A DNA stretch of 60,000 bases from Membranipora membranacea (taxonomy: Eukaryota; Bryozoa; Gymnolaemata; Cheilostomatida; Membraniporidae), in assembly GCA_914767715.1 (NCBI GenBank), contig OU612065.1, forward strand, positions 14,758,001-14,818,000, written 5' to 3'. Positions 10,934 to 21,018 of this stretch are shown here, piece after piece. Below the pieces are notes generated by a model, which worked only from the letters and a program-made list of their open reading frames with translations, was not told where the DNA came from and ran no database searches. The stretch's first letter is position 1; the number at the start of each line of letters is the position of its first letter. The translations under genes were made by a program, and so were the position numbers.

Positions 10934-12807
10934 TAGGCTATGAGCCAAGGCAATTTATTTTGCAGTTTGTTAGCCATTGTCATTCTTTGGCAAAATAAAT
11001 AGCTCTGTGGGGTAAAGTGATACAGTAGAATCCAAATCTGAGAGTTAGGATGGGACAAATATTGCACAATAGGCCGCTTATTGCCAAAATCACTGCCGGT
11101 AAAAGGGAAAGTGATCAAAACATGATGATATGGTTTCAAAACATCCAAAATCTGAAAGAGCATGCCATAATTAGTGGATCTACAACTTTACATGGGTCTC
11201 CTATCTATCATAAATAGCCGAGATGCGGCAAACAACAATTGCAATACCTCTCATATCACTTGTGTATAACTATCATTAAAGTGAAACCCCTTTTTCAGTT
11301 TTGCTTCTGCCTAAAAAACAGGCTTCAAATGTTCGTACTGATCTGATTTTTTCATGGTGATTTTGTATTGACCCTCCCATCGCACAACACCAGTGTTCAA
11401 TGCTCTGAGTGTGTTGTTTTTCAAATAGTGCGTATTTTCAGGTTTCCTTTATAGTATAATAAAATTCGTCTTTCTAAGTTCATATAGCGTATAAAGCAAA
11501 CATTAACTCCTTCTAGTATCATCAAAAAGGTGTGTAATGCGGAAAAAAAATTTTTTTGGTCATTGATGGAGTCAATACAAAACCACCATAAAAAAATCAG
11601 ATCGATACGAACATTCAAAGTCAGTTTTCAAGGCGACTTCAAAATTGAAAAAGTAGGGTCCTTTCAATGATAGTTATATACAGGTGATATAAGGGGGTAT
11701 TGCAACCGTTGTTGGCCACATCTCGGCTATTTATGATAGCAGACCCATGTAAACTTGTAGATCCACTAATTATGACATGCTCTTTCACATTTTGGATGTT
11801 TTGAAATCATTGCATCATTTTTTATCACTTTCCCTTTTTTTGCGGTGTTATCACTTTTTATAAGGTTGGTCATTCACTCAATATCTGAGATATCATGTGG
11901 ATATAATACAAAAAAAACAGCGATTTTGGCCATTTTCGGCAGCACTTTTGGCAATTAGCTGCCTATTGTGCAACTATGTCTAAGGTACATTATCACCATT
12001 GTGACCGCCTCGAAAAACTACCCTAGAATCCACTCTGAGAATTTATCCATCCAATTTCGTAAATGAAGTTGCGTTTCTAGCCACATTTTTGGTAGGCTGC
12101 CACTGGACTAAAAGAAGCTCCACCCAATGATATGTCTACTGTTTCCTACTTCCTACAGCAGAATGTTGAAAAAGCTGACGCAAATTTTGAGTTAGATGAG
12201 GTGGTGGTTGTGTTTGATCAAGCGCTATACAGCAAGGCACAGCAGATTTGGAGGAAGGATGAACGATATCAATAGCGTCTTGTTCTACGTATGGGGGAGT
12301 TTCATACATGTATGGCATTCATGGGAGCAATTGGCAAAATGTACCGACTATCAGGATTGGAAGATGTGCTTGTTGAGGCTGAAATTGTAGCTCAAGGATT
12401 AATAGCTGGTGCACTGAATGGGCACAATTAAGAACGAGAAGAAGACGCTTTATTTTTAATGTCATACTGTGGAAATCAAATTTAATAATATATTATCTTG
12501 CTTATCATAAGTTATAAGTCGCAATCTGGTCATATTATCTGATGTACTGGCTTCATAAAGTTTTACCCACTAATTTCAGCCAAAATGAAGTTTCGATTCT
12601 CATTCGAGGGAGATTACTTAACATTTAATTACCATATAATTTTAAAGTTAAATTTCTCATAGAAGTGGGAAGCGAATCCATCCTAACACAACAGATTTGA
12701 ATTCAGTAAGTCAGAATTAGTCTAGTACCATCTAAGAATTGAAAAGACGAGCAATGGCTAAGACAGTTAAAAACTAGCAACATTTTTGTGCCTTGGCTCA
12801 TAGCCTA
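10934..12807. mobile_element. DNA-transposon-like element with 19-bp terminal inverted repeats and long internal inverted arms
   Basis: The 19-bp TAGGCTATGAGCCAAGGCA (10934-10952) is repeated exactly in inverse orientation at 12789-12807. Inside, about 11064-11375 and 11568-11983 form a second, longer and diverged inverted repeat around a 190-bp loop. The right part carries a transposase-like pseudogene (12108-12433). No convincing target-site duplication flanks the termini. One arm recurs alone at 4995-5430, so this is a dispersed family. Confidence 0.65.
12108..12433 (+). pseudogene. Broken ORF of a mobile-element protein family (FDQALY motif)
   Basis: The frame reads LKEAPPNDMSTVSYFLQQ, then VVVVFDQALYSKAQQIW, a stop near 12269, then RLVLRMGEFHTCMAFMGAIG and a C-terminal stretch ending at a stop at about 12431. 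The combination FDQALY, RMGxFHT and a downstream GLxDVLVEAEIVA is a pattern recalled from multicopy mobile-element-like proteins in cnidarian and mollusc genomes. The family name and function are not certain. The internal stop and missing ends make it non-functional. Confidence 0.55.
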
Positions 12808-13024
12808 TTTGGATTATCAGAGTTTATAGCAAGGAGTAAAAGAGGCTCCTTTTTTATAGTAACGTGGGTACAGGTGCAACGCTTAGGTTGTGGAGTCAGT
12901 ATCTGAATTCATTCGAATTTTGAACATTGGTATTTATATATTTTTGACAGTACAATCAACAAACCTGCAGCAATGAGTATTTATAATCTTTTCCTGCAAT
13001 CACTTTATTAACGAAGCTTGATTT

Positions 13025-13215
13025 TGATAGCTTATTGTATATAAGATATATATATGCTGATCACTGAATTGAAAGAACTGCTCGTGTGAAATGAATAAGT
13101 TTGTGTACATACATGTAAGTATGAATATATAGGTATGAAATGGTAAAACATGAGAAAGTTTTAAGTGAAAAATGACCACAATAAATAGCCAATGCATTGA
13201 AGTGGCAGCTTGGAT
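13025..13215. repeat. Third partial copy of the GPCR 3' flank
   Basis: 13037-13210 matches 2250-2410: TATATATATGCTGATCACTGA, then the TGAATAAGTTTGTGTACAT-like stretch, then AAAATGACCACAATAAATAG. It stops before the coding exon. This supports an old array of receptor copies. Confidence 0.65.
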
Positions 13216-13968
13216 ATACATATTAATACATTACTGAAGATTATTACTCAAATAATATATATGATATATATAGTAAAGTGCTTCAATTATTTACAACAAA
13301 CTAAAAGAGTGTAAAATCTGGCTTTATATAACGGAATGATTGTATAAGGCAAGCATTATACAACAATCGATGGTATAATAAACTTTTGTTATACTTTTTA
13401 TTTTCAGGCAAAAACTTGCTGGAGGAATGTTTTTTACTTATATCAGGTTTGATTAAGTCTGTCGGCATTGTAGGCCACTCCAAAGGCAGGCAAAGTTCAA
13501 TTTGAAGCTGTTAACCAGAGGCTTATCTAGACTGTGATATTCAGTAAATTAGCCTTGTCACGCGGCTATTGTTTTGTTTTGGAAAGTAACCAAGTGACAA
13601 GGTTACAGTAAAATAGTGTCATCTTACGATGTATCAGCTTGAGTGATGTACAAATATCAATCCCACTCACACCTGTCCATTTTAATCAAGCCAGGGTTCT
13701 GTCAGAAAAATTTGTTGAAATACTAGAATACAGAATACAGGCCAAGACTTCGTTAAAACACTTAGATATGAAAGAGAATCCAGCTTATGAAAACATCAGT
13801 TGTAAAATGCACCAAGTGTTTTTATGGGAATGACTCTTTGACTTGGTGAAACATGATTTATATGTTGATAAAAATAATTTTACACATACTTGTTTTCCAA
13901 ATAATTCAGAGGGAATCCCTGCTCTTGGAATATATTTATACAAAAGTGTAATTTTAAAATCATTCCAA

Positions 13969-14022
13969 TGACGTCAAATTAGTAAGTACATCAAAAGTAC
14001 GGGGGCGTGGTAAAGTATAAAA
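13969..14022 (+). promoter_or_regulatory. Core promoter of transporter copy A: CRE, GC-box, TATA
   Basis: TGACGTCA at 13969-13976, GGGGGCGTGG at 14001-14010 and TATAAAA at 14016-14022 lie in this order upstream of the start codon at 14111. All are conserved in copy B. Confidence 0.6.
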
Positions 14023-14110
14023 CTTCGAACGAACAATCATCTGGTACAGTTGAGACGAAGTATTTTCTGTTACCACGAACCTTTAGACCAAACCAACCCC
14101 AAACAGAAAA

Positions 14111-15522
14111 ATGGAGGAGCCGAAGACTGTGTCTAATATTGAGCTCAACACCGACAACAACAAAGATCCCGCCGATTTTCCAAGCAGTGCCGCGGAATCA
14201 AACAACCTCCAAGGCTGTATTTCTAAATGGAGGCAAAGCTTTTATGCCATCTACCTGATGGTGTTATTCAACAAGCTAACATTTTCACAGCAATTAGCAA
14301 GCATAGCCCAGTTCGATTCTAAGCTGAGTCTGGGCCTCACACTGGGTCTCTATATTATCGGGAAGCTAGTCGGCAACATCTTGTTTAGCAGAGTTGCTGT
14401 CAAATACCGAATCAAGACAGCTTTACTTTGCTCCACATTCACTGCTATTGTTGCAGCCGTTTCGAATCTAGCGCTCGTTTATAGCAGATAGCAGCTGAAC
14501 TCCACTTCTGTTGAGGCTATTCTACAGTGTATCATCCAGCCTCTCATCGGGATAGGGACTGGTAACAAAGGGGCCATAACTACCTACATCTCCTCAACTG
14601 TACAGACAGACTAGCTGGCCAGAGCAAATTTGAGAATAAGCTGCTATGAGAATGCTGGATACACGCTTGGACCGTTGATAGTGATTCTTCTGACTTATCT
14701 GTCTAACCCTACTTCACTTCCTCGACAGTCGACAGCAAACATTATATTCCAGGTCATCATCATGCTTGTATTAGTATCAATGAGGACACAAAACGTGCCG
14801 TCAGTGAGTAGCGATGCTCAAAAACCAAAGAATTACCGGCTCTTGTTGAGGACTATCGTCAGATTCCTACCACTAACTATGTCCTCCTGTGTATTTAGTT
14901 TATACGTCGCGATGGCCGTGAATGTTTCAGAAGCTTTATTCCCTTGGAGCGATATTTTTATAATAAGATATCACGCTCCGACACTGCTTGTGGCCCCATT
15001 GCTGTCCACTTTCATCGCTTACAACATGAAAGGTGCCATGAAAATAAACATATTCCTAAACTGCCTGGAGTATTTCTAGTGATGCTTTCCATGCTGACCC
15101 TACTGCCTGCTATAATAACTATTTCTGATAGACTCTCACTTCAGCAGATAGATGTAGAAAACACCACACTCATAGATATGTGTGAAACTATGCAGACGGC
15201 CTATCACAGCTTGTCCCATTTGTGGCTTATTACAACCGGGCTGACTCTGGCATCATTTGGGAATGTACTCTGCAAGGTAAACTACTTCACACTTACTGCA
15301 AACGCCATAAAAGGCAATCAGATCATATGGGTGTAGTTGCAGCAGTTTGGTGGTTCACATCTGGATTTGTGACCCTTTTATATGGACTGATCTCTAACAT
15401 GTATTTCACTGCTGTTGTCTTTCCCTCAGTTGTAGCTGTGGCATATGTTATAATTTTTATTGGCTACTATGTCCTGGTTAATTAATTGCAATTCCAGCAA
15501 GAGACAGGTAGGACTTGATTGA
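14111..15522 (+). pseudogene. Broken tandem copy of the major-facilitator-type transporter
   Basis: Aligned by eye to the intact copy at 17927-19345. The same start (MEEPKTVSNIELN) is kept, but TAG stops occur at 14489-14491 (GAG to TAG) and 14612-14614. About 10 bp are deleted near 15049 and one base near 15317, with a further small deletion near 15470 (TATATG to TATG). All hit the membrane domain, so no full-length transporter can be made. Promoter motifs remain. It is a recent pseudogene, since most of the rest is nearly identical to copy B. Confidence 0.9.
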
Positions 15523-15986
15523 CAATATGTCAAGTGGATGCAAATCTTTATCAGGGTCAGCATATTTTTCCTTCAGATGGCATCGTCAAACCGATGGAAG
15601 ATGTAGGCCCTATGTCAATTTTGCTCTTCTTATCTTTTATATATTGTAATACGGTACAAAGTGATTATCTAAGATTATATAATATGTATTTACGAAATGT
15701 GTGAGACTTTTTGACAGCCACTCATGTGGGCTGAGCTTGAACACAAAAATAATCGGCAGTTATTGTTAAAATTTGATTATGTACGATAGCTTCAATACCG
15801 CAGTTAATCTTGGCGCCTAAGGGTGTAAAAGTGTGGGCCTCTCCCCATCAGTACTAGAATAATTACAAAGTTCTGAATTATAGAATAAAATCGGCAAAAT
15901 GATAAATAAATTTATTACGCTGAGTAAAGAAGAGGTTGAATGAATTAAACAAAGGGAAAGCATGGTATTTTAAAATCACTATTCTT

Positions 15987-16229
15987 AAAAAAAAAGTGGG
16001 TTAAAATTGCAAGACTGTCTCTGTCCGAAGACTGAGAAATACAGGTGCCTTAAGGGCGCGGCCTCCATATTTGGCGCCAAGTTGCTCTCAGTTTGCAGGC
16101 AGGTCGGAGCACACCTAGGGCATAAATTGAGCCCAGTAGTCAGTAGACTGCAACGGGATTCGAACCCGAGACCTCAAACGTATGCGCATTAGAGGGCAGG
16201 CGCTCTAACCAACTGAGCTACCTCCTACG
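15987..16229 (-). mobile_element. tRNA-derived SINE (copy 1, in unit A)
   Basis: The reverse strand from 16229 reads a tRNA-like head (GTAGGAGGTAGCTCAGTTGG as A box, GGTTCGAATCCC as B box), then a unique body with CCTAGGTGTGCTCCGACCTG and CTGAGAGCAACTTGGCGCC, then CCTTAAGGC, ending in a T-run. The acceptor-stem halves do not pair, so it is a SINE and not a tRNA gene. Confidence 0.8.
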
Positions 16230-17169
16230 CCTCTTGTGCCATTTGAGATCACGTTGAAAAAATGTGCCAAGGTACTTGAAACTGTCTATCTATTTCCTAT
16301 TTCTATTTATAAAAAATAGATTGATCATCTCATAAGTCCTAGTTTTAAAATAGGATTGCTAGGTTCACACCATTTCAAATAATATTTAACGGTATAAAGA
16401 TAGAAATTATCTGATAAGTCCAACAAACGCCTGGTCATCCGCATTCTTGAAAATATTTCTATGATGTCCGTTAGGGTTTTCAATGATCCTAATGCTGATT
16501 CAAAGCAAACTCTTATCCTATTATATTATGTTCTCAAGATAGTACAATTTCAGCTTGTTTTCCCTATGGCCTATGCTCAATGGGTTAAAAAGTGCCTAAC
16601 TGGAGAGAGGACAACTCCTAAAAAAGGCTTAAATTGGAGCTCAGAAAACTGTCTATTACTGCTTCCGTTTGTCAATTTAAACACCAATTCACTATTTCTA
16701 TTTGCATAAATAATTCAGGAGTACCAAGACATCTAAGGCTCTCAGCTAAAAATGATGAAAGGGTAGCGTTAATTGCAGAAGGAAAATCAATAAATAAAAT
16801 TCTAGCATAGTTTGTGGTCAAGACAAACATCTTTTATCTCCATTTTCCATTTTAACTCGACATACATCTTTGCCGAGCAAATTACATTCAACATATTCAC
16901 TTACAGGTATTACTTTCATCACACATAAGATCAAAGCCAGGCACCTGTGTATTTTAGTTGTATGGAGATATTTTTATTAAGAAAATAATTTGAATAAAAA
17001 TAACTTAGTAATATAGTATGTACAGTATTCACAATAATTATTGAACAGTGCGTTCGCAAGAAATCAGGACAATGGTGGCACGTTGTATGTGAGTCTAACT
17101 TTTGTTCCTGGTTAAGCTTTTAGCTCTTTCCTGCTCAGTCAGCACCGGACATTTGTTCAGCTGAGATCA

Positions 17170-17342
17170 GAGATCATCACATCCATCAGACATAGATCAT
17201 CAATCATTGTCCTCACTACTTGTATTCCCCTCCCATACACCCCTGTCCTTCCTTTTACTCTTCTTATATGATGAGTAATATCTCTCAAATGTTTTATTCT
17301 CTGTGAACTGATAGTCTCTCAGTCGATCATCTTCTTCTGATT
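17170..17342 (-). pseudogene. Stray copy of the SLC7A6OS last exon in unit A
   Basis: The acceptor TTGCAG (17348-17343) and an open stretch SEEDDRLRDYQFTENKTFER match the real last exon at 21197-21019. A frame-changing difference near the end gives an early stop (…SSEDND). It has no upstream exons, because unit B lies between it and the intact gene. It could act as an alternative last exon only by long read-through splicing. Confidence 0.8.
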
Positions 17343-17782
17343 CTGCAATTTTTGTATCCAATATATTCAGTAAATTAGCCTTGTCAGGCGGCTATTGTTT
17401 TGTTTTGGAAAGTAACCAAGTGACAAGGTTACAGTAAAATAGTGTCATCAAACGATGTATCAGCTAGAGTGATGTACAAATATCAATCCCACTCACACCT
17501 GTCCATTTTAATCAAGCCAGGGTTCTGTCAGAAAAATTTGTTGAAATACTAGAATACAGTATACAGGCCAAGACTTCGTTAAAACACTTACATATGAAAG
17601 AGAATCCAGCTTATGAAAACATCAGATGTAAAATGCACCAAGTGTTTTTTTGGGAATGACTCTTTGACTTGAGGAAATATGATTTACATATTGTTAAAAA
17701 TAATTTTGCACATTCTTGTTTTCCAAATAATTCAGAGGCAATTCCTGCCTTATACAAAAATGTAATTTTAAAATCATTCGGA

Positions 17783-17836
17783 TGACGTCAAATCAGTAAG
17801 TACATCAAAAGTATGGGGGCGTGGTAAGGTATAAAA
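17783..17836 (+). promoter_or_regulatory. Core promoter of transporter copy B: CRE, GC-box, TATA
   Basis: TGACGTCA at 17783-17790, GGGGGCGTGG at 17815-17824 and TATAAAA at 17830-17836. The spacing to the ATG at 17927 suggests a 5' UTR of roughly 60 nt. A perfect CRE suggests response to CREB/ATF-type factors; this is inference. Confidence 0.6.
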
Positions 17837-17926
17837 CTTCGAACGAACAATCATCTGGTACAGTTGAGACGAAGAATTGACTGTTACCACGAACCTTTAG
17901 ACCAACCCAACCCCAAACAAAAAAAA

Positions 17927-19345
17927 ATGGAGGAGCCGAGGACTGTGTCTAATATTGAGCTCAACACCAACAACAACAAAGATCCCGCCGATTTCCCAAG
18001 CGGTGCCGCGAAATCAAACAAACTCCGAGGCTGTATTTCTAAATGGAGGAAAAACTTTTATGCCATCTACTTGATGGTGTTATTCAACAAGCTGACATTG
18101 TCACAGCAATCAGCGAGCATAGCTCAGTTCGATTCTAAGCTGAGTCTGGGCCTCACACTGGGTCTCTATATTATTGGGAAGCTAGTCGGCAACATTTTGT
18201 TTAGTAGAGTTGCTGTCAAGTACCAAATCAAGACAGCGCTACTTTGCTCCACATTCACTGCTATTGTTGCAGCCGTTTCAAATTTAGCGCTCATTTACAC
18301 CAGAGAGCAGCTGAACTCCACTTCTGTTGAGGCTATTCTACAGTGTATCATCCAGCTTCTCATAGGGATAGGGACTGGTAACAAAGGGGCCATAACTACC
18401 TACATCTCTTCAACTGTACCGAAGGACGATCTGGCCAGAGCAAATTTGAAAATCAGCTGCTATGAGAATGTTGGATATACGCTTGGACCGTTGATAGTGA
18501 TTCTTTTGACTTATCTATCTAACCCTACTCTCATTTCCTCGACAGCAAACATTATATTTCAGGTCATCATCATGCTTGTATTAGTATCAATGCGGACACA
18601 TAACATGCCGTCAGCGAGTAGTAATGGTCGAAAATCAAAGAATTACCGGCTCTTGTTGAGGACTATCGTTAGATTCCTGCCACTAAGTATGTCCTCCTGT
18701 GTATTTAGTTTATACGTCGCGGTAGCTGTGAATGTTTCAGAAGCTTTATTTCCTTGGAGCGATATTTTTATTATAAGATATCACGCTCCGACACTGCTTG
18801 TGGCCCCATTGCTGTCCATTTTCATCGCTTACAACATGAATGCTGCCATGAAAATTAACAGTTTTAAGCATATTCCTAAACTGCCTGGAGTATTTCTAGT
18901 GATGCTATCCATGCTGACCCTACTGCCTGCTATAATAACTATTTCTGAGAGACTCTCACTTCAGCAGATAGATGCAGAAAACACCACACTCATAGATATG
19001 TATGAAACTATGCAGACGGCCTATCACAGCTTGTCCCATTTGTGGCTTATTACAACCGGGCTGACCCTGGCATCATTTGGGAATATACTCTGCAAGGTAA
19101 ACTACTTCACACTCACTGCAAACGCCATCGAAGGCAACTCAGATCATATGGGTGTAGTTGCAGCAGTTTGGTGGTTCACATCTGGATTTGTGACCCTCTT
19201 ACATGGACTGATCTCTAACATGTATTTCACTGCTGTTGTCTTTCCCTCAGTTGTAGCTTTGACTTATGTTATCATTTTTATTGGCTACTATATGTCCTGG
19301 TTAATTAATTGCAATTCCAGCAAGAGACAGGTAGGACTTGATTGA
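17927..19345 (+). CDS. Major facilitator superfamily-type membrane transporter, intronless
   Basis: A single open frame of 472 residues from ATG 17927-17929 to TGA 19343-19345. The frame is open further upstream, but without an ATG and upstream of the likely transcript start. After a hydrophilic N-terminus (about 45 residues) come about 11-12 hydrophobic segments. Residues near 80-105 (GLTLGLYIIGKLVGNILFSR, then VAVKY) resemble the MFS loop 2-3 signature in which a small residue run precedes a basic cluster. The segment LLIGIGTGNKGAITTYIS and the following polar loop SYEN-like stretch recall MFSD8/CLN7-type lysosomal transporters. Substrate unknown; the assignment to MFSD8-like is tentative. 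The absence of introns in an intron-rich region hints at retroposition or ancestral intronlessness. AATAAA lies at 19708-19713. Confidence 0.75.
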   Translation: MEEPRTVSNIELNTNNNKDPADFPSGAAKSNKLRGCISKWRKNFYAIYLMVLFNKLTLSQQSASIAQFDSKLSLGLTLGLYIIGKLVGNILFSRVAVKYQIKTALLCSTFTAIVAAVSNLALIYTREQLNSTSVEAILQCIIQLLIGIGTGNKGAITTYISSTVPKDDLARANLKISCYENVGYTLGPLIVILLTYLSNPTLISSTANIIFQVIIMLVLVSMRTHNMPSASSNGRKSKNYRLLLRTIVRFLPLSMSSCVFSLYVAVAVNVSEALFPWSDIFIIRYHAPTLLVAPLLSIFIAYNMNAAMKINSFKHIPKLPGVFLVMLSMLTLLPAIITISERLSLQQIDAENTTLIDMYETMQTAYHSLSHLWLITTGLTLASFGNILCKVNYFTLTANAIEGNSDHMGVVAAVWWFTSGFVTLLHGLISNMYFTAVVFPSVVALTYVIIFIGYYMSWLINCNSSKRQVGLD

Positions 19346-19811
19346 CAATATGTCAAGTGGATGCAAATCTTTATCAGGGTCAGCATATTTTTCCTTCAGC
19401 TTGCATCGTCAAACTGATGGAAGATGTAGGCCCTATGTCAATTTTGCTCTTCTTATCTTTTATATATTGTAATACGGTACAAAGTGATTATCTAAGATTA
19501 TATAATATGTATTTACGAAATGTGTGAGACTTTTTTGACAGCCACTCATGTGGGCTGAGCTTGAACACAAAAATAATCGGCAGTTATTGTTAAAATTTGA
19601 TTATGTACAATAGCTTCAATACCGCAGTTAATCTTGGCGCCTAAGGGTGTAAAAGTGTGGGCCACTCCCCATCAGTACTAGAATAATTACAAAGCTCTGA
19701 ATTATAGAATAAAATCGGCAAAATGATAAATAAATTTATTACGCTGAGTAAAGAAGAGATTGAATGAATTAAACAAAGGGAAAGCATGGTATTTTAAAAT
19801 CACTATTCTTA

Positions 19812-20057
19812 AAAAGAAACGTGGGTTAAAATCGCAAGACTGGCTCTGTCCGAAGACTGAGAAATACAGGTGCCTTAAGGGCGCGGCATCCATATTCGGC
19901 GCCAAGTTGCTCTCAGTTTGCAGGTAGGTCGGAGCACACCTAGGGCATCAATTGAGCCCAGTAGTCAGTAGACTGCAACGGGATTCGAACCCGAGACCTC
20001 AAACGTATGCGCATTAGAGGGCAGGCGCTCTAACCAACTGAGCTACCTCCTACGCCT
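19812..20057 (-). mobile_element. tRNA-derived SINE (copy 2, in unit B)
   Basis: Same element as the one in unit A at the equivalent position, nearly identical, so it was duplicated with the unit. The insertion therefore predates the tandem duplication. Confidence 0.8.
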
Positions 20058-21018
20058 CTTGTGCCATTTGAGATCACGTTGAAAAAATGTGCCAAGGTAC
20101 TTGAAACTGTCTATCTATTTCCTATTTCTATTTATAAAAAATAGATTGATCATCTCATAAGTCCTAGTTTTAAAATAGGATTGCTAGGTTCACACCATTT
20201 CAAATAATATTTAACGATATAAAGATAAAAATCATCTGAAAAGTCCAACAAACGCCTGGTCATCCGCATTCTTGAAAAAATTTCTATGATGTCCGTTAGG
20301 GTTTTCAATGATCCTGAGTCAAAGCAAACTCTTATCCTATTATATTATGTTCTCAAGATAAGACAATTTCAGCTTGTTTTTCCTATGCTCAATGGGTTAA
20401 AAAGTACCAAACTGGAGAGAGGACAACTCCTAAAAAAGGCTTAAATTTGAGCTCAGAAAACTGTCTATTACTGCTTAAATTTGCTTCAGTTTGTCAATTT
20501 AAACACCAATTCACTATTTCTATTTGCACAAAAAATTCAGGAGTACCAAGACATCTAAGGCTCTCAGCTAAATATGATGAAAGGGTAGAGTTAAATGCAG
20601 AAGGAAAATCAATAAATAAAATTCTAGCATAGTTTTAGGCTTGTCTTAATGCTACCTAACAGTGTGGTCAAAACAAGCATCTTTTGTCTCTCCATATTCC
20701 ATTTTAACATGACATACACCTTGGTAGCGCAAATAAAATTCATAAAAAGCACCTACAGGTGTTTCTTTCATCACACACAAGATCAAAACCAGGCACCTGT
20801 GTATTTTAGTTGTATGGAGATATTTTTATTAAGAAAATAATTTGAGTAAAAATAACTTAGTAATATAGTATGTACAGTATTCACAATAATTATTGAACAG
20901 TGCGTTCGCAAGAAATCAGGACAATGGTGGCACGTTGTATGTGAGTCTAACTTTTGTTCCTGGTTAAGCTATTAGCTCTTTCCTGCTCAGTCAGCACCGG
21001 ACATTTGTTCAGCTGAGA

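Larger units (their letters stand above)
13537..17362. repeat. Tandem duplication, unit A (3.8 kb)
   Basis: Begins at ATATTCAGTAAATTAGCC and ends just after the SLC7A6OS exon copy near 17342-17362, where unit B starts with the same ATATTCAGTAAATTAGCC. Gene, SINE and 3' flank are collinear with unit B. Unit A contains the broken transporter copy and a stray last exon of SLC7A6OS. Confidence 0.9.

Noticed and set aside
16147-16229. tRNA gene on the minus strand (also at 19975-20057)
   Set aside because: A and B boxes are present, but the acceptor stem halves do not pair and a conserved non-tRNA body follows, so it is a SINE head.
17864-17926. N-terminal extension of the transporter by 21 residues
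   Set aside because: It starts at a TTG and lies mostly in the likely 5' UTR; the ATG at 17927 is shared with copy A.
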